From NCBI RefSeq assembly GCF_963678635.1, contig NC_087068.1, positions 31,932,318 through 31,996,317 of the forward strand: a DNA stretch of 64,000 nt, read 5' to 3'. Shown piece after piece: positions 46,801 to 59,013 of this stretch (its first letter is position 1; each line of letters opens with the position of its first letter). Origin of the DNA: Symsagittifera roscoffensis (taxonomy: Eukaryota > Xenacoelomorpha > Acoela > Convolutidae). The translations under genes were made by a program, and so were the position numbers. The notes beneath the pieces are model-generated. The model was not told where the DNA came from, ran no database searches, and was given only the letters and a program-made list of their open reading frames with translations.

Positions 46801-47025
46801 TATTGCAAAGCTAAAGGAATCAGAAATCAAAGCGCAAAAAAGTGATTTTGAGCATGAATGAAGTTTAAGACTTTTTCTGTAAGGAAAAAAGAAAAAATTA
46901 TCGCGACCGATATAACTATGATCATCGACTCTTAAAAAAAACTGACATGATTTCGAATTCGGAAATTTAATCCTTCGCGACATAACCCCTCTGTTTACCA
47001 CCACATCACTGCACCCACATATTCA

Positions 47026-48280
47026 TGAAAGTTAACTTCGATAATAAAGCGAGCGATCAAATAATTCAAGTGATTCTGTTACACTAGTTGTTAACCAGAA
47101 AAAAGTCTATATTCTAGTTTGATAACGCTTGCTAGTCGCAAGCGTATCAAACTATTATTTAGACTCTCCGCTTCCTGGCATTTTTCTTTTCTAGTGTAAG
47201 TATGGCACTTGCGTCCCTGGATGAGCATGAAAGATGGGTGCCACTGTTTTCACTATATTTTTTGCACATGCGGTTTCGATCGTTTTGAACCTGAAAATTT
47301 GGTTTCACCAATTCCTTATCCCTTTGATTTTATTTTTCGCTGCGAATTCCGAGAATAAGGGCTCAAACCAAGGCTGCGGAGTCTATGCTCAAAATTGGGA
47401 CCAAAAGTGAGGATTCCGCGACCAAATTTTTTACAATGCGGAAGCAAGTCCACGGAATCCGAAAAAGACGGATACGGATTCCGTGGATTTCGCTTATGAC
47501 TAGAATTGTTCACTGGTACTGGAAATTTGATCCTTCGCAATATAATCCCTCTCTTTACCACCACACCACTGCACCCACATATTCATGAAAAATAACTTCA
47601 TTAATAAAGCTAGCAATCAAATAATTCAAGTGATTCTGTTACACTAGTTGTTAACCCGAAAAAAGTCTATATTCTAGTTTGATAATGCTTGCTAGTCGCA
47701 AGCGTAATAAACAATTATTTAGACTCTCCGCTTCCTGACATTTTTCTTTTCTAGTGTAAGTATGGCACTTGGGTCCCTGGAAGAGCATGAAAGATGGGTG
47801 CCACAGTTTTCACTATTTTTTTGCATATGCGGTTTCGATCGTTTTGAACCTGAAAATTTGGTTTCACCAATTCCTTATCCTTTTGATTTTATTTTCGCTG
47901 CGAATTCCGAAAATAAGGGCTCAAACCAAGGTTGTGGAGTCCATGCTCAAAATTGGGACCAAAAGTGAGGCTTCCGCGACCAAATAATTTACAATGCGGA
48001 AGCAAGTTCACGGAATCCGAAACAGACGGACACGGATTCTGTGGATCTCGTTTATGACTAGAATTGTTCACTGGTACTGGAAATTTGATCCTTCGCGACA
48101 TAACCCCTCTCTTTACCACCGCACCACTGGACCCACATATACATGAAATTTAACTTCAATTAAAGAGCGAGCAATCAAAAAATTCAAGTGATTCTGTTAA
48201 ACTAGTTGTAAACCCGGAAAAAAGTCTATATTTTAGTTTGATAACGCTTGCTAGTCGCAAGCGTAATAAACAATTATTTT
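47026..48280. repeat. Tandem ~575-bp units (copy B)
   Basis: The duplicate of 27610-28690. Here the left unit retains the 174-bp segment (47034-47207, including another TTGTTAACCAGAAAAAAGTC domain) that copy A has lost. Confidence 0.8.
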
Positions 48281-48389
48281 TTACTTAAACTTTGAAAAAC
48301 ATAAAATTCTTTGAAACATTTCAAAATGACATTAAAAAACGGAAACTAAAAGCAAAGGAAACTAAAAGCAAAGGAGCAGTCGCATTGAA

Positions 48390-49427
48390 ACATTTGTAAC
48401 TTCTGAGTTTTCTCACAGTACCCGACTTCAGAGTTGGGAATTTCAAATTTTGAGAAATTTCAGACTTAAATTTTCCAAAAAAAAATATTTTAAAAAATCA
48501 TATAAAACGTCATATCTCAAAAAGACAAAAATTGGAGCCATCATATTTGGAAGCAAGATTCGCAACCTCTGAGAATACTCTGACAGCCCCCAACTACAGG
48601 GTTAGGAATTTCAAATTTTTTAAAAGAAATTTACATTTAATTTAATTTTTCTGTAAAAATTTTGACAAAAAATAAAAAAACCACATTTGTAGGCAAAGTT
48701 TGCAACCCCTGAGAGCACGTCGATACTCCACAACTACTGGGTTAGGAGTTTTAAAAATTGAAGAAAAAAAATTGTTTTTTTAAATTTTTTAAAAAAATCA
48801 CAAAAAACGTCATATCTCGAAAACTACAAGGATTTGAGCAGTCATATTTGGAGGCAAATTTCGAAACTCCTGGGAGTAATCTGACAAAGCCTCACTAAAG
48901 AGATAGAATCCTCAAATTTTGTGAAATTTTCTATATCTAAGTTTTTTGAAAAACTTTGAAAAAATCCTAAAAAACGCGTCAAATCGCAAAAACTATAAGG
49001 ATTTGAGTAGTGAGATTTGGAGGCAAGATTCGCAATACCTGAGAGTACTCTGGCAGCACCCAACTACAGGGTTGAGAATATCAAATTTTGCTAAATTCAA
49101 AACTGATGAAATAATCTTGGACATCTAAAAAAATCGAAAAAAAAATCTTAACCATTGCAATGTACGATATAGCTTAAACGTGCAAAAATAGAACAGTAGT
49201 ACTATTTTGAACTGAATCGTCGAAACCAAATTCAAAGTCGAAAAATTAGGAGACGGGTAGAGAGGAACAAACAATTGAATAAAAAAACAGGTATACAGTC
49301 AGACAGACTTAATTTGGCCTCAAAAAATACTAAAAAATTAATGACCTTGCGGAAAACTAATGCAAAAATATTACGCTTAAACATGGGAGATAGCTGTCAC
49401 ATGCATTTAAATATTGTATAGATAGAT

Positions 49428-49480
<53 letters not shown>

Positions 49481-49505
49481 GATATAGATAGATAAATAGT
49501 TTTAA
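48390..49505. repeat. Diverged ~140-bp tandem repeats ending in (GATA)n (copy B)
   Basis: The duplicate of 28800-29930. The GATA run here (about 49420-49490) is shorter than in copy A, a microsatellite length difference between the copies. Confidence 0.8.
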
Positions 49506-49839
49506 CCTTAAGGTTAACATTGTTTGGAGTTTATTCTTTCAACTTTCCTTAGGTTTCCTCCCTCAAATACTTTCAACCAAATCTATTTCAAATAGGGTTG
49601 TGCGCGTTAAAATAAAACATTCCAAACAACCGGTTAATTCTCATAACTAACGTAGTTTTAAAATAGTCTTCGATTATACAAATTTTTGGTTGTCGGTTTA
49701 ACTTCTTACGTCTAAACTTTTAAATTTTAAACGTGCAGTTTGAGCTTATGCAGAACCTTATTAAAGTCACATAATGATAATTAGAATGAACTCAGACGAA
49801 ACCTCACTGCTCATAAGACATAATCTAGACCCGACGTAC

Positions 49840-51674
49840 CTGTTTTCCGTTTGAGGTCGACCCACACAATTGACCCTGACCGAAAGCTTATTCAGAGTCA
49901 AAGTCTCGTAGATCACTCCCACTGGGTTGACATAACTGGCCAGTGCCCCTGTATTCGACATGACAATCACTTCCGACACACTGGCCAGTTTATCCCCACA
50001 TTGGGAACAATAGAGGAATTCACACCTTCTCAGGAACTCTCGTTCTAATTTCAGTCGATGCAAGGCACAGCTGCTTTCAAGTAGTTTGTGCTTCACTCGG
50101 TTCGATAGAGGCAGAAAACTGGCAACAAGAAACGAGAAGTCACTCGGATCATCGTAAACCAACTTCGCCATACCACTTTCATTTTTAAATAACGAGCACA
50201 AAATGTTTCTAATTTGAGCCATCAAAGCGTAGACATTATTCGCTTCAATAATCCATGGGTGATATTTTGGAGAAATGGAGTATGGACTGTGTATGTGTTT
50301 AGAGTTCGAAAGGGTAAGGTATTGCAAAGAAAGGTGCCTGTCAATATCTTGGAACAAGTTATATTGCAGGTTGTTGTCCGGCAGAATCTGCACCCTTAGA
50401 GACTTCACACCATCGCCATGATAAGTGCCCAAGTATTCAAGCACGCGACACCTCTGCCGTCCTTCCGCTATGACCTTAAAATTATCCAGGTCATCTTCGG
50501 AAGACATCACAACTTCGGCTATGACAGCAATTTTTCCGACAGCTTCAGAGTGCACAAAGTTTCGAACTGATACTCGATCCAAAAGGGGAAGTATAACAAA
50601 TGTTTTGTCACCCGACAACACACGACGCAGAAGCGCCACGTCTGTCTGGCGATTGAAGTACATCGGCATCGACTGTTTAGGAAGCAAAACATGGGCAACC
50701 TGGCGCATGAAAGGGAGGACCAAAACATCCTTTTCCTCGTGCACTGTTCTCCCAGCTAATACTTCCATATCATCGCCTAAGTACTGGTGTCTATCCGGCA
50801 AACTCAGGTCAAAATTCATGCTTTGGATCTGGTCTGAAGATAGACCAGGGACATTTGCATCATCAATTTGTCGCACCCTCTCGCCAGGATGTCTGAAAGC
50901 ACCTCGTCTAATATAGGTGAACAGATTTTGAAAACCTATGCCTCTACGACGTGTTTCTACGTACATGTTAGCACCAGTTCCCGTGAGCACAGCCAGTTCA
51001 GCCAGATTCGTAGCCATGATTCCGACTCCATTTGGACCCCCTTCCGCATTCTCGGCCTCTTCTCCCTCATCCTCATCTTCAGTGTTGGAATCCACCTCCT
51101 CGTTGTCTTCGTTGTAGTCCAGAATATCTTCATCGTCTTCTTCTGATTGGTCCATTACCATCACTTCTTGCTGCTCGTCTTCTGCGACTTGTGAAACAGA
51201 AACTGTACTGGCCTCAGAATGACGAGATGCTCTGGATATCTCATAATGGAACTGAACTTCTTCTGATTCATTGTTCGAACTTCTCACAACACTTGGACTA
51301 CCAACACTGCTTGAGGGTGAATGGAATGAATAGCTTGTGCTGTTCGCCAGAGAAGAAGTTGCAGTACCTGGAGCGTTGACTGAGGCTGTACTTTCTTCGT
51401 GACGCCCGAAAAATGTGCCAATTTGCGCAGAGGCTGTACCGGAATCATCAACTGGTTGCGTATGTGAAGAGCTATTTAGGGTGTTTACAGAGTTTGCCGT
51501 ACCATCATAAACATTGTTGGAAAGGTTAATCGTGTTCGGTATTATGACCTCCTGGTATGATTGTCTGGTTTCATTTTGCGACAACTCAGAGTCGGATATG
51601 ATGGATGAGATGGAGTCTTCGTAGTATGCGTCCTCCGCACTGTAAAAATTCTCATCTGAGTCTTGCTGGGACAT
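49840..51674 (-). CDS. CRBN: Cereblon, large exon (LON domain and N-terminal half of CULT), intact copy B
   Basis: ATG at 51674 (MSQQDSDENF) gives 611 codons plus two bases to a strong donor, AACAG|GTACGT, at 49840/49839. These join in phase to 1559, for a 676-residue protein (human 442). Residues 1-290 are a Ser/Asn-rich and acidic extension (EEDDEDILDYNEDNEE around 180). LPDRHQYLGDDMEVLAGRT (about 292-310) aligns with the human pre-LON segment. The LON-like domain runs to about 540, and the CULT domain starts with CSQC (556, 559). Zinc and tryptophan spacings over the splice match human CRBN exactly. Human Asn351 (VNP) is kept; the following His is Val. The gene encodes the CRL4 substrate receptor. 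Intronless apart from one coding and one 5'-UTR intron. Confidence 0.92.
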
Positions 51675-51716
51675 TATGACATTTTTCAACTTGCCTTGAT
51701 TTTAATCATTCTCAAC

Positions 51717-51869
51717 CTAAAAAAATGAAACCATAAAATGCTCATCAGTGATCTCAAAACGGCATGCAGCGAGCAAAAAAACCAACAACGCCACTTTTAT
51801 TACTCCGGGTCACTACAACAGCACTTTTATAAAAGATTCCGAGTCACTTTAGAGTGAGTAAAACTGTAC
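51717..51869 (-). other. Probable 5'-UTR intron of CRBN (copy B; copy A at 35639-35791)
   Basis: On the minus strand a donor TTCAG|GTACAG ends a possible leader exon at 51870. A T-rich tract followed by TTTTTTTAG|GTTGAG gives an acceptor 42 nt upstream of the ATG. The 153-nt interval is AT-rich. If the organism uses spliced leaders, the acceptor could alternatively be a trans-splice site. Confidence 0.5.
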
Positions 51870-52797
51870 CTGAATAATGAATGACTTGACTATTGGAACT
51901 TTGTTTGCTGAACTCCCAAGCACCTTCGGATGGATGAAAACACTGTACAATTCACGCAATTGACGACGACTGTGTCAAGCTCTGCCCCTAACGTATTTTG
52001 CCCCACTCAATTTCATTCAGGCAGTCCACTCAAACACTTCGCTCCTTATAACTCAAACACGAAGTCCCGTAACGAATGAAGGGCGAAACAAGTGTGCTAT
52101 TAAAATGTAATAAAAAGTGTGAGGGAAATGAGCGACGGATGAAATGTGTAAATGGCTTTAATTAAAATAAAGATTTTTTTCATTTGTAGAATATTTATCT
52201 TTCGAGTTACTACTGATCAGCCAAACTTTGATTAACCAGCTAGTCATAAAATCAAGATGAATAATATTAATAAGTAAGGCTTTTCCTAACTGAGTAGCGG
52301 ATGAGTCATGACAACTGCCAGTGATAGTTATAGAATTTCGCCAACAGGTAAAATTCGTTACCTTTGTCTAACATACTGTAGACAACCTTAAAGAAGCGCC
52401 AAATTTTGCATTTGCGAACTTGCCGAGCTTTAAATAGCAAATTATTTCACCAGCTTTTTTTACTCAGCTTTGGTCTGCAATATTACCCAGATGCGAAGCG
52501 AAGTTCCAAAACATTTGTGAAGCAACATAGCATTGTAAGACAGCAGACAGAAACTGAGGAAAACCATAGGCCAAAAAAAAATATTTTTGAAAAACTAGAT
52601 CTACAAAAAATTTACAAATTCGTCTCGATTGATGTTCAATCGAAACGAAAACATGTCAGGAAAAACAATACTGCCAGCCGTGTAAAAAAGCATCTAAAAA
52701 TACTTACTCAGGGGCAACTAAGCCGAAAATACTTCGGTAGACACTATTTGAGCTAAAAACAGCATGTTGTCAGGGTAAAAATTGAGCTACAAAATTT

Positions 52798-53950
52798 TGA
52801 AAATCAAAATTTTTACGCCCCGTTCCTATTAAAACAAAAAAAAACATTAAAATCTATTTTTCAGTTTGAACCACGCAATCTAAGGTAACTAAGTTGATAT
52901 AACATCAGCCGAACCCACTTAAGCTTAAAAAAACTAAGCACAGATTATGAGTCTCATGTCCTCGCATCTGCACTATTGTCGCTTGAAAATACTCAAACAC
53001 TAGCCACCGAAAAGTCGACAGAACAGATGCTATCAAACTGCCACTGGTACGTTTATATGCGCGTGGGTTAGAAATCTTTTTTTTTGTTATTTAACACTGC
53101 TCACTAGCTCACTTGAGTAAATATTTAAGCCTCGTTCCTCTTCAAGCACAAAAGCATAACAACCTATTTTTCATTTTGAACGACGCAATCTAAGGTAACT
53201 AAGTTAATATAACATCAGCCGAACCCACTTAAGCTAAAAAAAACTAAGCACAAATTAAAAGTCTCATGTCCTCGCATCTGCACTATTGCCGCTTGAAAAT
53301 ACTCAAACACAAGCCACCGAAAAGTCGACAGAACAGATGCTATCAAACTGCCACTGGTACGTTTATATGCGGATGGGTTAGAATTTTTTTTTTTGTTATT
53401 TAACACTGCTCACTAGCTCACTTGAGTAAATATTTAAGCCTCGTTACTCTTCAAACACAGAAGCATAACAATCTATCTTTCATTTTGAACGACGCAATCT
53501 AAGGTAACTAAGTTGATATAACATCAGCCGAACCCACTTAAGCTAAAAAAAAACTAAGCACAGATTAAGAGTCTCATGTCCTCGCATCTGCACTATAGTC
53601 GCTTGAAAATACTCAAACACTAGCCACCGAAAAGTCGACAGAACAGATGCTATCAAACTGCCACTGGTACGTTTATTTGCGAGTGGGTTAGAATTCTTTT
53701 TTTTGTTATTTAACACTGCTCACTAGCTCACTTGAGTAAATATTTAAGCCTCGTTCCTCTTCAAACACAAAAGCATAACAACCTATTTTTCATTTTGAAC
53801 GACGCAATCTAAAGTAACTAAGTTAATATAACATCAGCCGAACCCACTTAAGCTAAAAAAAAAACTAAGCACAGATTAAGAGTCTCATGTCCTCGCATCT
53901 GCACTATTGTCGCTTGAAAATACTCAAACTCTAGTTACCAAAAAAGGCGA
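52798..53950 (-). repeat. 310-bp tandem array with tRNA-Lys-like arm (copy B, about four units)
   Basis: Anchors are at 52876, 53186, 53495 and 53805. Some units keep GACTCTTAATC, others have GACTTTTAATT. The array fades out at about 53950 into unrelated sequence. Confidence 0.8.
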
Positions 53951-56240
53951 TAGAACATGCTATCAAACGGCCACCGGCACATTTATTTGCGAGTTGGGTA
54001 AGGAAATAAATTATTCGTTATTCGATACAACGCTCACTTGAGTAAAGGTAAGCAAAAAATAAGATTTGGTTAACAAAACAAAACGACTTTGAGTGATAAT
54101 TAAAATATCTTATATTAGAAAAAAAGATGCGTCGAAGAGATTATTCATACTTTGGAAAATAAGCTGGCAAAAAGTAAGTAAACAAAATTAGTCCACAAAT
54201 TCAAGTCTTCCCAAAATCATTTTAAGTTCCACACATCGGGGAAAAACAAGGTCAGAACGTGACTGACCCCAGATCCTATGCATTACTTCTAGACCAAGCG
54301 AGAAGAGGCCTCAAAGGTTAAAACAAACGTTACGCAAAAAACCAGATCACTTTTTAACTGATTTCCTAGGAAAGTTGAGGGGAAAAATTGGTTGAGTACG
54401 TTGACTTCAAAAACGCATATCACTTTTTTTCAGCCGCATGAATTTCTTTTCCAAATAAAGGCGAAGCAAAAAGGGAAAAAACGCATCAGGTTTTGATTAC
54501 CAAAAACAAAAGTCTAATAATCAAGCGCATGGTTTACTCTCAAAGCCCAATAGAAATATTCTGCTAGAAACTTTCCACTTCTGGAATTTCATACTAGACA
54601 TTTTAATTTCGGAGAATTTGACGTGGAAATCGCCAAAAAGCTATTGGAGCGTTGAGCTCACATTGACTAAATTAGAGCGGTGTCTTGACCAACACATCTT
54701 GTTTCGAATATGAATCAAACAAATATAGCCAACAGACAATTTTGAAAACGCCAAGAAAACCACAAAACACTATCCACTTTTTGAAAAAATTGTTCTTTTG
54801 AGTTTCAAAGACACATAAACCACTATAACGCTCTTTCATTATGAAAAATTACAGATGACTGACTCTTGAAAAACTTCTACTTAATGAGAAAACTTGACCA
54901 ATAAGCATTTTTTTATTCCGCTGGAATAAAAATTCATACCAACGTTTTGAACTAAAAATTAATTCCTAGTTTTGAAACCAAAGTTCAAGACGTTTAACTG
55001 CGCCATTTGCTTTTTGTTTGGTTATTGTACAGCGTAATTTACCTTCAACTTAGCAAAAGAAGTGCACTCCAAAAGAAACCAAAGTCAAAACTCGAAAACA
55101 TTTTTTACACATTTTAATAGTGAACATTTTTTTAAAAAACCACAGGACCTAAATAACTGTCTTCACTTCGTTCATCAGTACTTACTATTGAGCTGTCAGT
55201 TCTTCAAATATTTACAGCCAAAAACTGAAAACCCTCATATGTTTTTAAACCACCTCCCCATACGCCCACAAGCAAAACTCAATTTCCCCTTCTTTAACAT
55301 ATTATGAGGCAACAAGGCCAAAAATCTTCAGCCACAAAAATTGTATCAACAAAATCAATTTTAACTCGAGTTGTTTATTAATTTACTTTCAAGTAAATGA
55401 TCAAGGTTTGAGTCAGGATGTGTAAAGGTAACTAAAACTGAACTTTAATGAAATTGAGGATGTCAGCGCTGAGTGACCTTTGAAGCGTGAACTGATGAAC
55501 ATGTAACAAACGCTGTTTACTGAAAATAAAGGCTTGTTCTCGATAACGAGACACTTGCCCTCATAAGTGTACCAAAGCCCGTTCCTTAACATTCTCGAGC
55601 ACCTCGCTGGAAGCAGCAAGCATGTCAAAGGAAGGCTGAAACTGCATCATGCTTCTATTGTATTTCTCCAATGTTATGTAAATGCGGCAAACAATACGTT
55701 GAGATAGATTTTAGCTTTAGTTAAGCAAAAAGTGGGATCAATTGATTCACATTTTAAAAAAATAATAATTACTAATATGCATTGAGTGTTTTCTTGGACG
55801 TTTGCTACATTTTCTCTGACTCCGCCCGATTTTTACTCAGACGTTGCTTGAATTCCTACAATACATGTTTTTAGCAAGAGGCATAATCAAAATACTTGAA
55901 ACCAGTTATTCTACTCAGACTTAAATGATAGATTTTTCACGTGATTTTCTTGGCATGTGATTATCTTGAAAGTGTCATAACTTCAACTACTCAGACTTGC
56001 CTAATTGATTTTGAGTGTAGTAAAATGATATCTGAGATTATATACGTTAGCTGTAAAATATAAAAATGACGTACATGTAATTTTTAAATATCAGTTACAA
56101 ACGGGTATCGGGCAGAAATATTGATTCAGGATTGTGACCTATTTGTAAATTGCTCCTTAATTTTGCTATCAAAGTTGCAAGTCTATTAGTAAGATTTTTG
56201 AAGCTTGATTTTCATTGCCAGTCTCAGTGGAAAAAGTAGA
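53951..56240. other. Intergenic region between CRBN and the EF-hand gene
   Basis: No gene is recognised. A tRNA-like or SINE scrap may lie at 54245-54320 (GGTCAGAACGTGACTGACCCC). The short open frames at 55062 and 55413 lack any family match or codon-level support. Confidence 0.4.
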
Positions 56241-56254
56241 ATGAAACGACAAAC

Positions 56255-56260
56255 TTTATT
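56255..56260 (-). promoter_or_regulatory. Polyadenylation signal AATAAA
   Basis: TTTATT on the plus strand gives AATAAA on the minus strand, 48 nt beyond the stop codon of the EF-hand gene. Confidence 0.55.
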
Positions 56261-56307
56261 GACAAAGCAGATACTTTTAGTTGAAACCTAAATTAAAATT
56301 TTCGAGT

Positions 56308-59013
56308 TCATTGCATATTAGTAGAGATTAGAGGCTTTTCCTTGAGGTATTTAGGAGTCTTTTGTAGATCTTTTAAGAAATTGTCATATTTCAACTTTCC
56401 ACTTAATTCATCATCATATCTGGCGGCAAGCTGGAACGATTCTTCTTCGTCTAAGACCACATTGCATAATTCCAGCACAGATCTGAATTCTGAGATCGAT
56501 AGGTATCCTGATTTGGAATCGTCAAGTTTCTTAAAAGCCTTTCTAAGGTTCTTGACGTCACTCAGAAGTCTTTCACGTAACCTCTTTGTCATTTCTGTCA
56601 TTTTATCAACCACAACATCGCTGTCGTCGGCCGGTTTACTCGGATGTTGGTTGAAGACTTCTGCAATGTTGCTGGTTTTAACTCGTCCAGCGAACTGTTG
56701 AAGCAACGCGATATAATTCACACGTTTATCATTTGTAGTGTCAAACTTTTCACACAGCAGACTTAGTTCGTATGGGTCCAGCTCAACTTGTAGTTCGCTC
56801 ATTACATTTTTGAATTGCTGGTAAGACACAAATCCAGTTCCATAAGGATCCAAATACTTCATTTCGCCTCTCACTTGGTCCCAGTGAACATCTAACTTCC
56901 TATGCAGCATGTTGAACACCAGGTCACGTGAACTGTTCACCATGTTTGACCTCTTGATCAGGTCTGAGTCTCCAATCTGAGGAGGCAGTATCCTTTGATT
57001 GGGGTACGCAGCAGTCCTTTTATCGTACAGAAAGTGCCTCACTAGCGTCTGGTAGTCGAGCGTTTTGTTCTGATTGAGATGGAACGTTTTCCACAATGAT
57101 CTAATCTCGCCGAGGGTCAATTCAGGGACCATGAACGAATTTAGCATAGCTTGTAGTTGGACTTGGTTGAGCTTTCCAGTATCAGTGTTGTAATCTATGT
57201 TTGTTTTGTAATAGCGTTCCATGTCAAAGAAATGGTCACAGAGTGCCATTTTTATCTGCTTGGTCAACTCTTGAATTGAACGTCCCTTCTCAAATTGATC
57301 CCATGCCTCTGTGCTTTCTTCTTCCTCTGGTTCCTCAATGATTGCCCCTGAAAGAGCTCTGAAGTTGAACTGGTCTAAGAATTTGTTATAGAAAACGTTT
57401 CCATCTTCGTCAAGTGGCAACCTTTCTGACAAAGTTTCCATTTCCTTGTCCTCGATTTTCATACCCAATTCAGTTTCCAGTACTTTTTTGAACTCTTCTT
57501 TCGACAAGAACATCAAATGTAGCCTGTCTGCTTTGTCAAATGCTTCGAGAAGCTTCTGCAAATGAGGTTGGAACAATTCTTTTAGTGTGTGCTCCACTTT
57601 GGTGATGTTTTGCGTCATTTCGTTCCCTCGGATTTCGTTCACAAGCTTGCTAAAGGCATCGTCGTCTTTATGTGCCTGTATTTTGCTCAACAAATCATCA
57701 TATGGTACTGAATTATTGGTCGCGTCGCACATAATGCCATGACGATGGAGCATCTCCATAAGAACTTCTTTCGATATCTCGATTCCCATAGCTGACATAG
57801 CTTTGAGCACCTCTTCAAATGGAAGACTTCCCGATTGATCGGGGTCCAAGTTAGCAAATGCATCTCTGACCAACACGTGACTCTTATGTAACTCACCGAG
57901 TAGCTTCCGCTCAACTTCATGACCTCCTAGGACTTTTCTTTTACGTCCGCCTGTTTTGACTTCGCTTTCTTGAGGATGCGAACCATCCTTCGTGAAATGA
58001 ATGCCAAGCTTCTTTATCATGACTTTCGAGTCAATAACTCCTAAATTTTGCTCATCGTAGCGCGCCCATAGTTTGTCGAACTCCGCTTCAGACATGTCGA
58101 ACCCATGTTGTCTCAAGGCTACCTGTAGTTCGGGTTTCATGATTCTCCCTTTATCGTTCGGATCATCAGATACCACAAAATTCGGAATGATGTCTCCTAG
58201 TTCCAACACTCGTTTGCGTGCTTTCTCCTTTAGTAAGGCGTTAACCTGGGCTGCAGTTAACATGCTCTTATCCTGTGCAAAATGTTTGAACTGAGTGTCA
58301 AATATAGCTGGTGGTTCGGAGCTATCTTTCTCTCTGAATGCAGTGTAGAACTGGGTATAGCTTATGATCGCTTTTTCAGCAAGTCCCGCTCGCGCTAGGA
58401 GATGATTAAAATGCTTCATACTAATTGTTCGTCCCATTATTGTCATCAAAACTCTGTGGCACTGATCCCTCGAAGTGGTCCCTTGTCCATCCAAATCAGC
58501 GGTCACAAATGCACTTCTGACATCGTAGAAATTGTCATTCACTTTCTTTGTAACAGCAGCTAACAGCTCGTCAACTTCTATTTTCAGTTTTGATTGGTAA
58601 TCAGGAATGTTTGAAGTTGCGCTAAAGTGAGACTGAGCACTATCTAACCTTGGTTGCGCCTCCGTCTTCTCTCCCAGTACTGGCATGCTGGGCCGGGCTC
58701 CGGAAGCAGTAATTACCGCACTTCCTCTGGATATAGGCGGGAGGTGGACCCCACTTGCAGATGATGCTATTCTTGGAGTGGCTGCAGCACTTCGGGCGAC
58801 TCGAAAAGGAACATCGCCGGAAGAACGGACCAAACTTCGGTCCGTAATAAGACCCGACGCCAAGGCATTGTGAGGCGCCGAAGAGGCAACTTGAATATCC
58901 GCGGGATTTCCTAGTTTTGAAGCAGGATGTGCAATGTCAGGTAAACTCGACATCATACGCTCCTGCATAACCAGAGCTTGGCTCTGTGGCCTAGAGACCC
59001 GAGCTGTTGACAT
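56308..59013 (-). CDS. EFCAB6: EF-hand protein, EFCAB6-like (901 residues)
   Basis: A single open frame from ATG at 59013 to the stop at 56308. Residues 1-140 are Ser/Ala-rich and disordered. From about 145 the protein is a series of EF-hand pairs with loops at 173-184 (DLDGQGTTSRDQ), 390-401 (DPDQSGSLPFEE), 722-733 (DPYGTGFVSYQQ) and 831-842 (DDSKSGYLSISE), plus degenerate ones around 320, 495, 534, 757 and 866. Only 390-401 and 831-842 have a near-canonical calcium loop with acidic position 12. Repeat layout and length suggest EFCAB6 (DJBP), an axonemal calcium-binding protein of about 1500 residues in human, so this is shorter. The absence of introns over 2.7 kb is odd beside CRBN; an ancient retrocopy is possible. 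Orthology is inferred from pattern only. Confidence 0.78.
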   Translation of the reverse strand: MSTARVSRPQSQALVMQERMMSSLPDIAHPASKLGNPADIQVASSAPHNALASGLITDRSLVRSSGDVPFRVARSAAATPRIASSASGVHLPPISRGSAVITASGARPSMPVLGEKTEAQPRLDSAQSHFSATSNIPDYQSKLKIEVDELLAAVTKKVNDNFYDVRSAFVTADLDGQGTTSRDQCHRVLMTIMGRTISMKHFNHLLARAGLAEKAIISYTQFYTAFREKDSSEPPAIFDTQFKHFAQDKSMLTAAQVNALLKEKARKRVLELGDIIPNFVVSDDPNDKGRIMKPELQVALRQHGFDMSEAEFDKLWARYDEQNLGVIDSKVMIKKLGIHFTKDGSHPQESEVKTGGRKRKVLGGHEVERKLLGELHKSHVLVRDAFANLDPDQSGSLPFEEVLKAMSAMGIEISKEVLMEMLHRHGIMCDATNNSVPYDDLLSKIQAHKDDDAFSKLVNEIRGNEMTQNITKVEHTLKELFQPHLQKLLEAFDKADRLHLMFLSKEEFKKVLETELGMKIEDKEMETLSERLPLDEDGNVFYNKFLDQFNFRALSGAIIEEPEEEESTEAWDQFEKGRSIQELTKQIKMALCDHFFDMERYYKTNIDYNTDTGKLNQVQLQAMLNSFMVPELTLGEIRSLWKTFHLNQNKTLDYQTLVRHFLYDKRTAAYPNQRILPPQIGDSDLIKRSNMVNSSRDLVFNMLHRKLDVHWDQVRGEMKYLDPYGTGFVSYQQFKNVMSELQVELDPYELSLLCEKFDTTNDKRVNYIALLQQFAGRVKTSNIAEVFNQHPSKPADDSDVVVDKMTEMTKRLRERLLSDVKNLRKAFKKLDDSKSGYLSISEFRSVLELCNVVLDEEESFQLAARYDDELSGKLKYDNFLKDLQKTPKYLKEKPLISTNMQ

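Larger units (their letters stand above)
37553..53630. repeat. Segmental tandem duplication, copy B (16.1 kb)
   Basis: This is the direct repeat of 16166-37552 without the LINE insertion and with three instead of five SINE-array units. The right boundary is approximate because it lies inside the 310-bp tandem array, which continues to about 53950. Copy B holds the uninterrupted CRBN exon with its splice donor. Confidence 0.9.

Noticed and set aside
56342-56701. Plus-strand frame of 119 codons opposite the EF-hand gene
   Set aside because: Shadow of the EFCAB6-like coding sequence.
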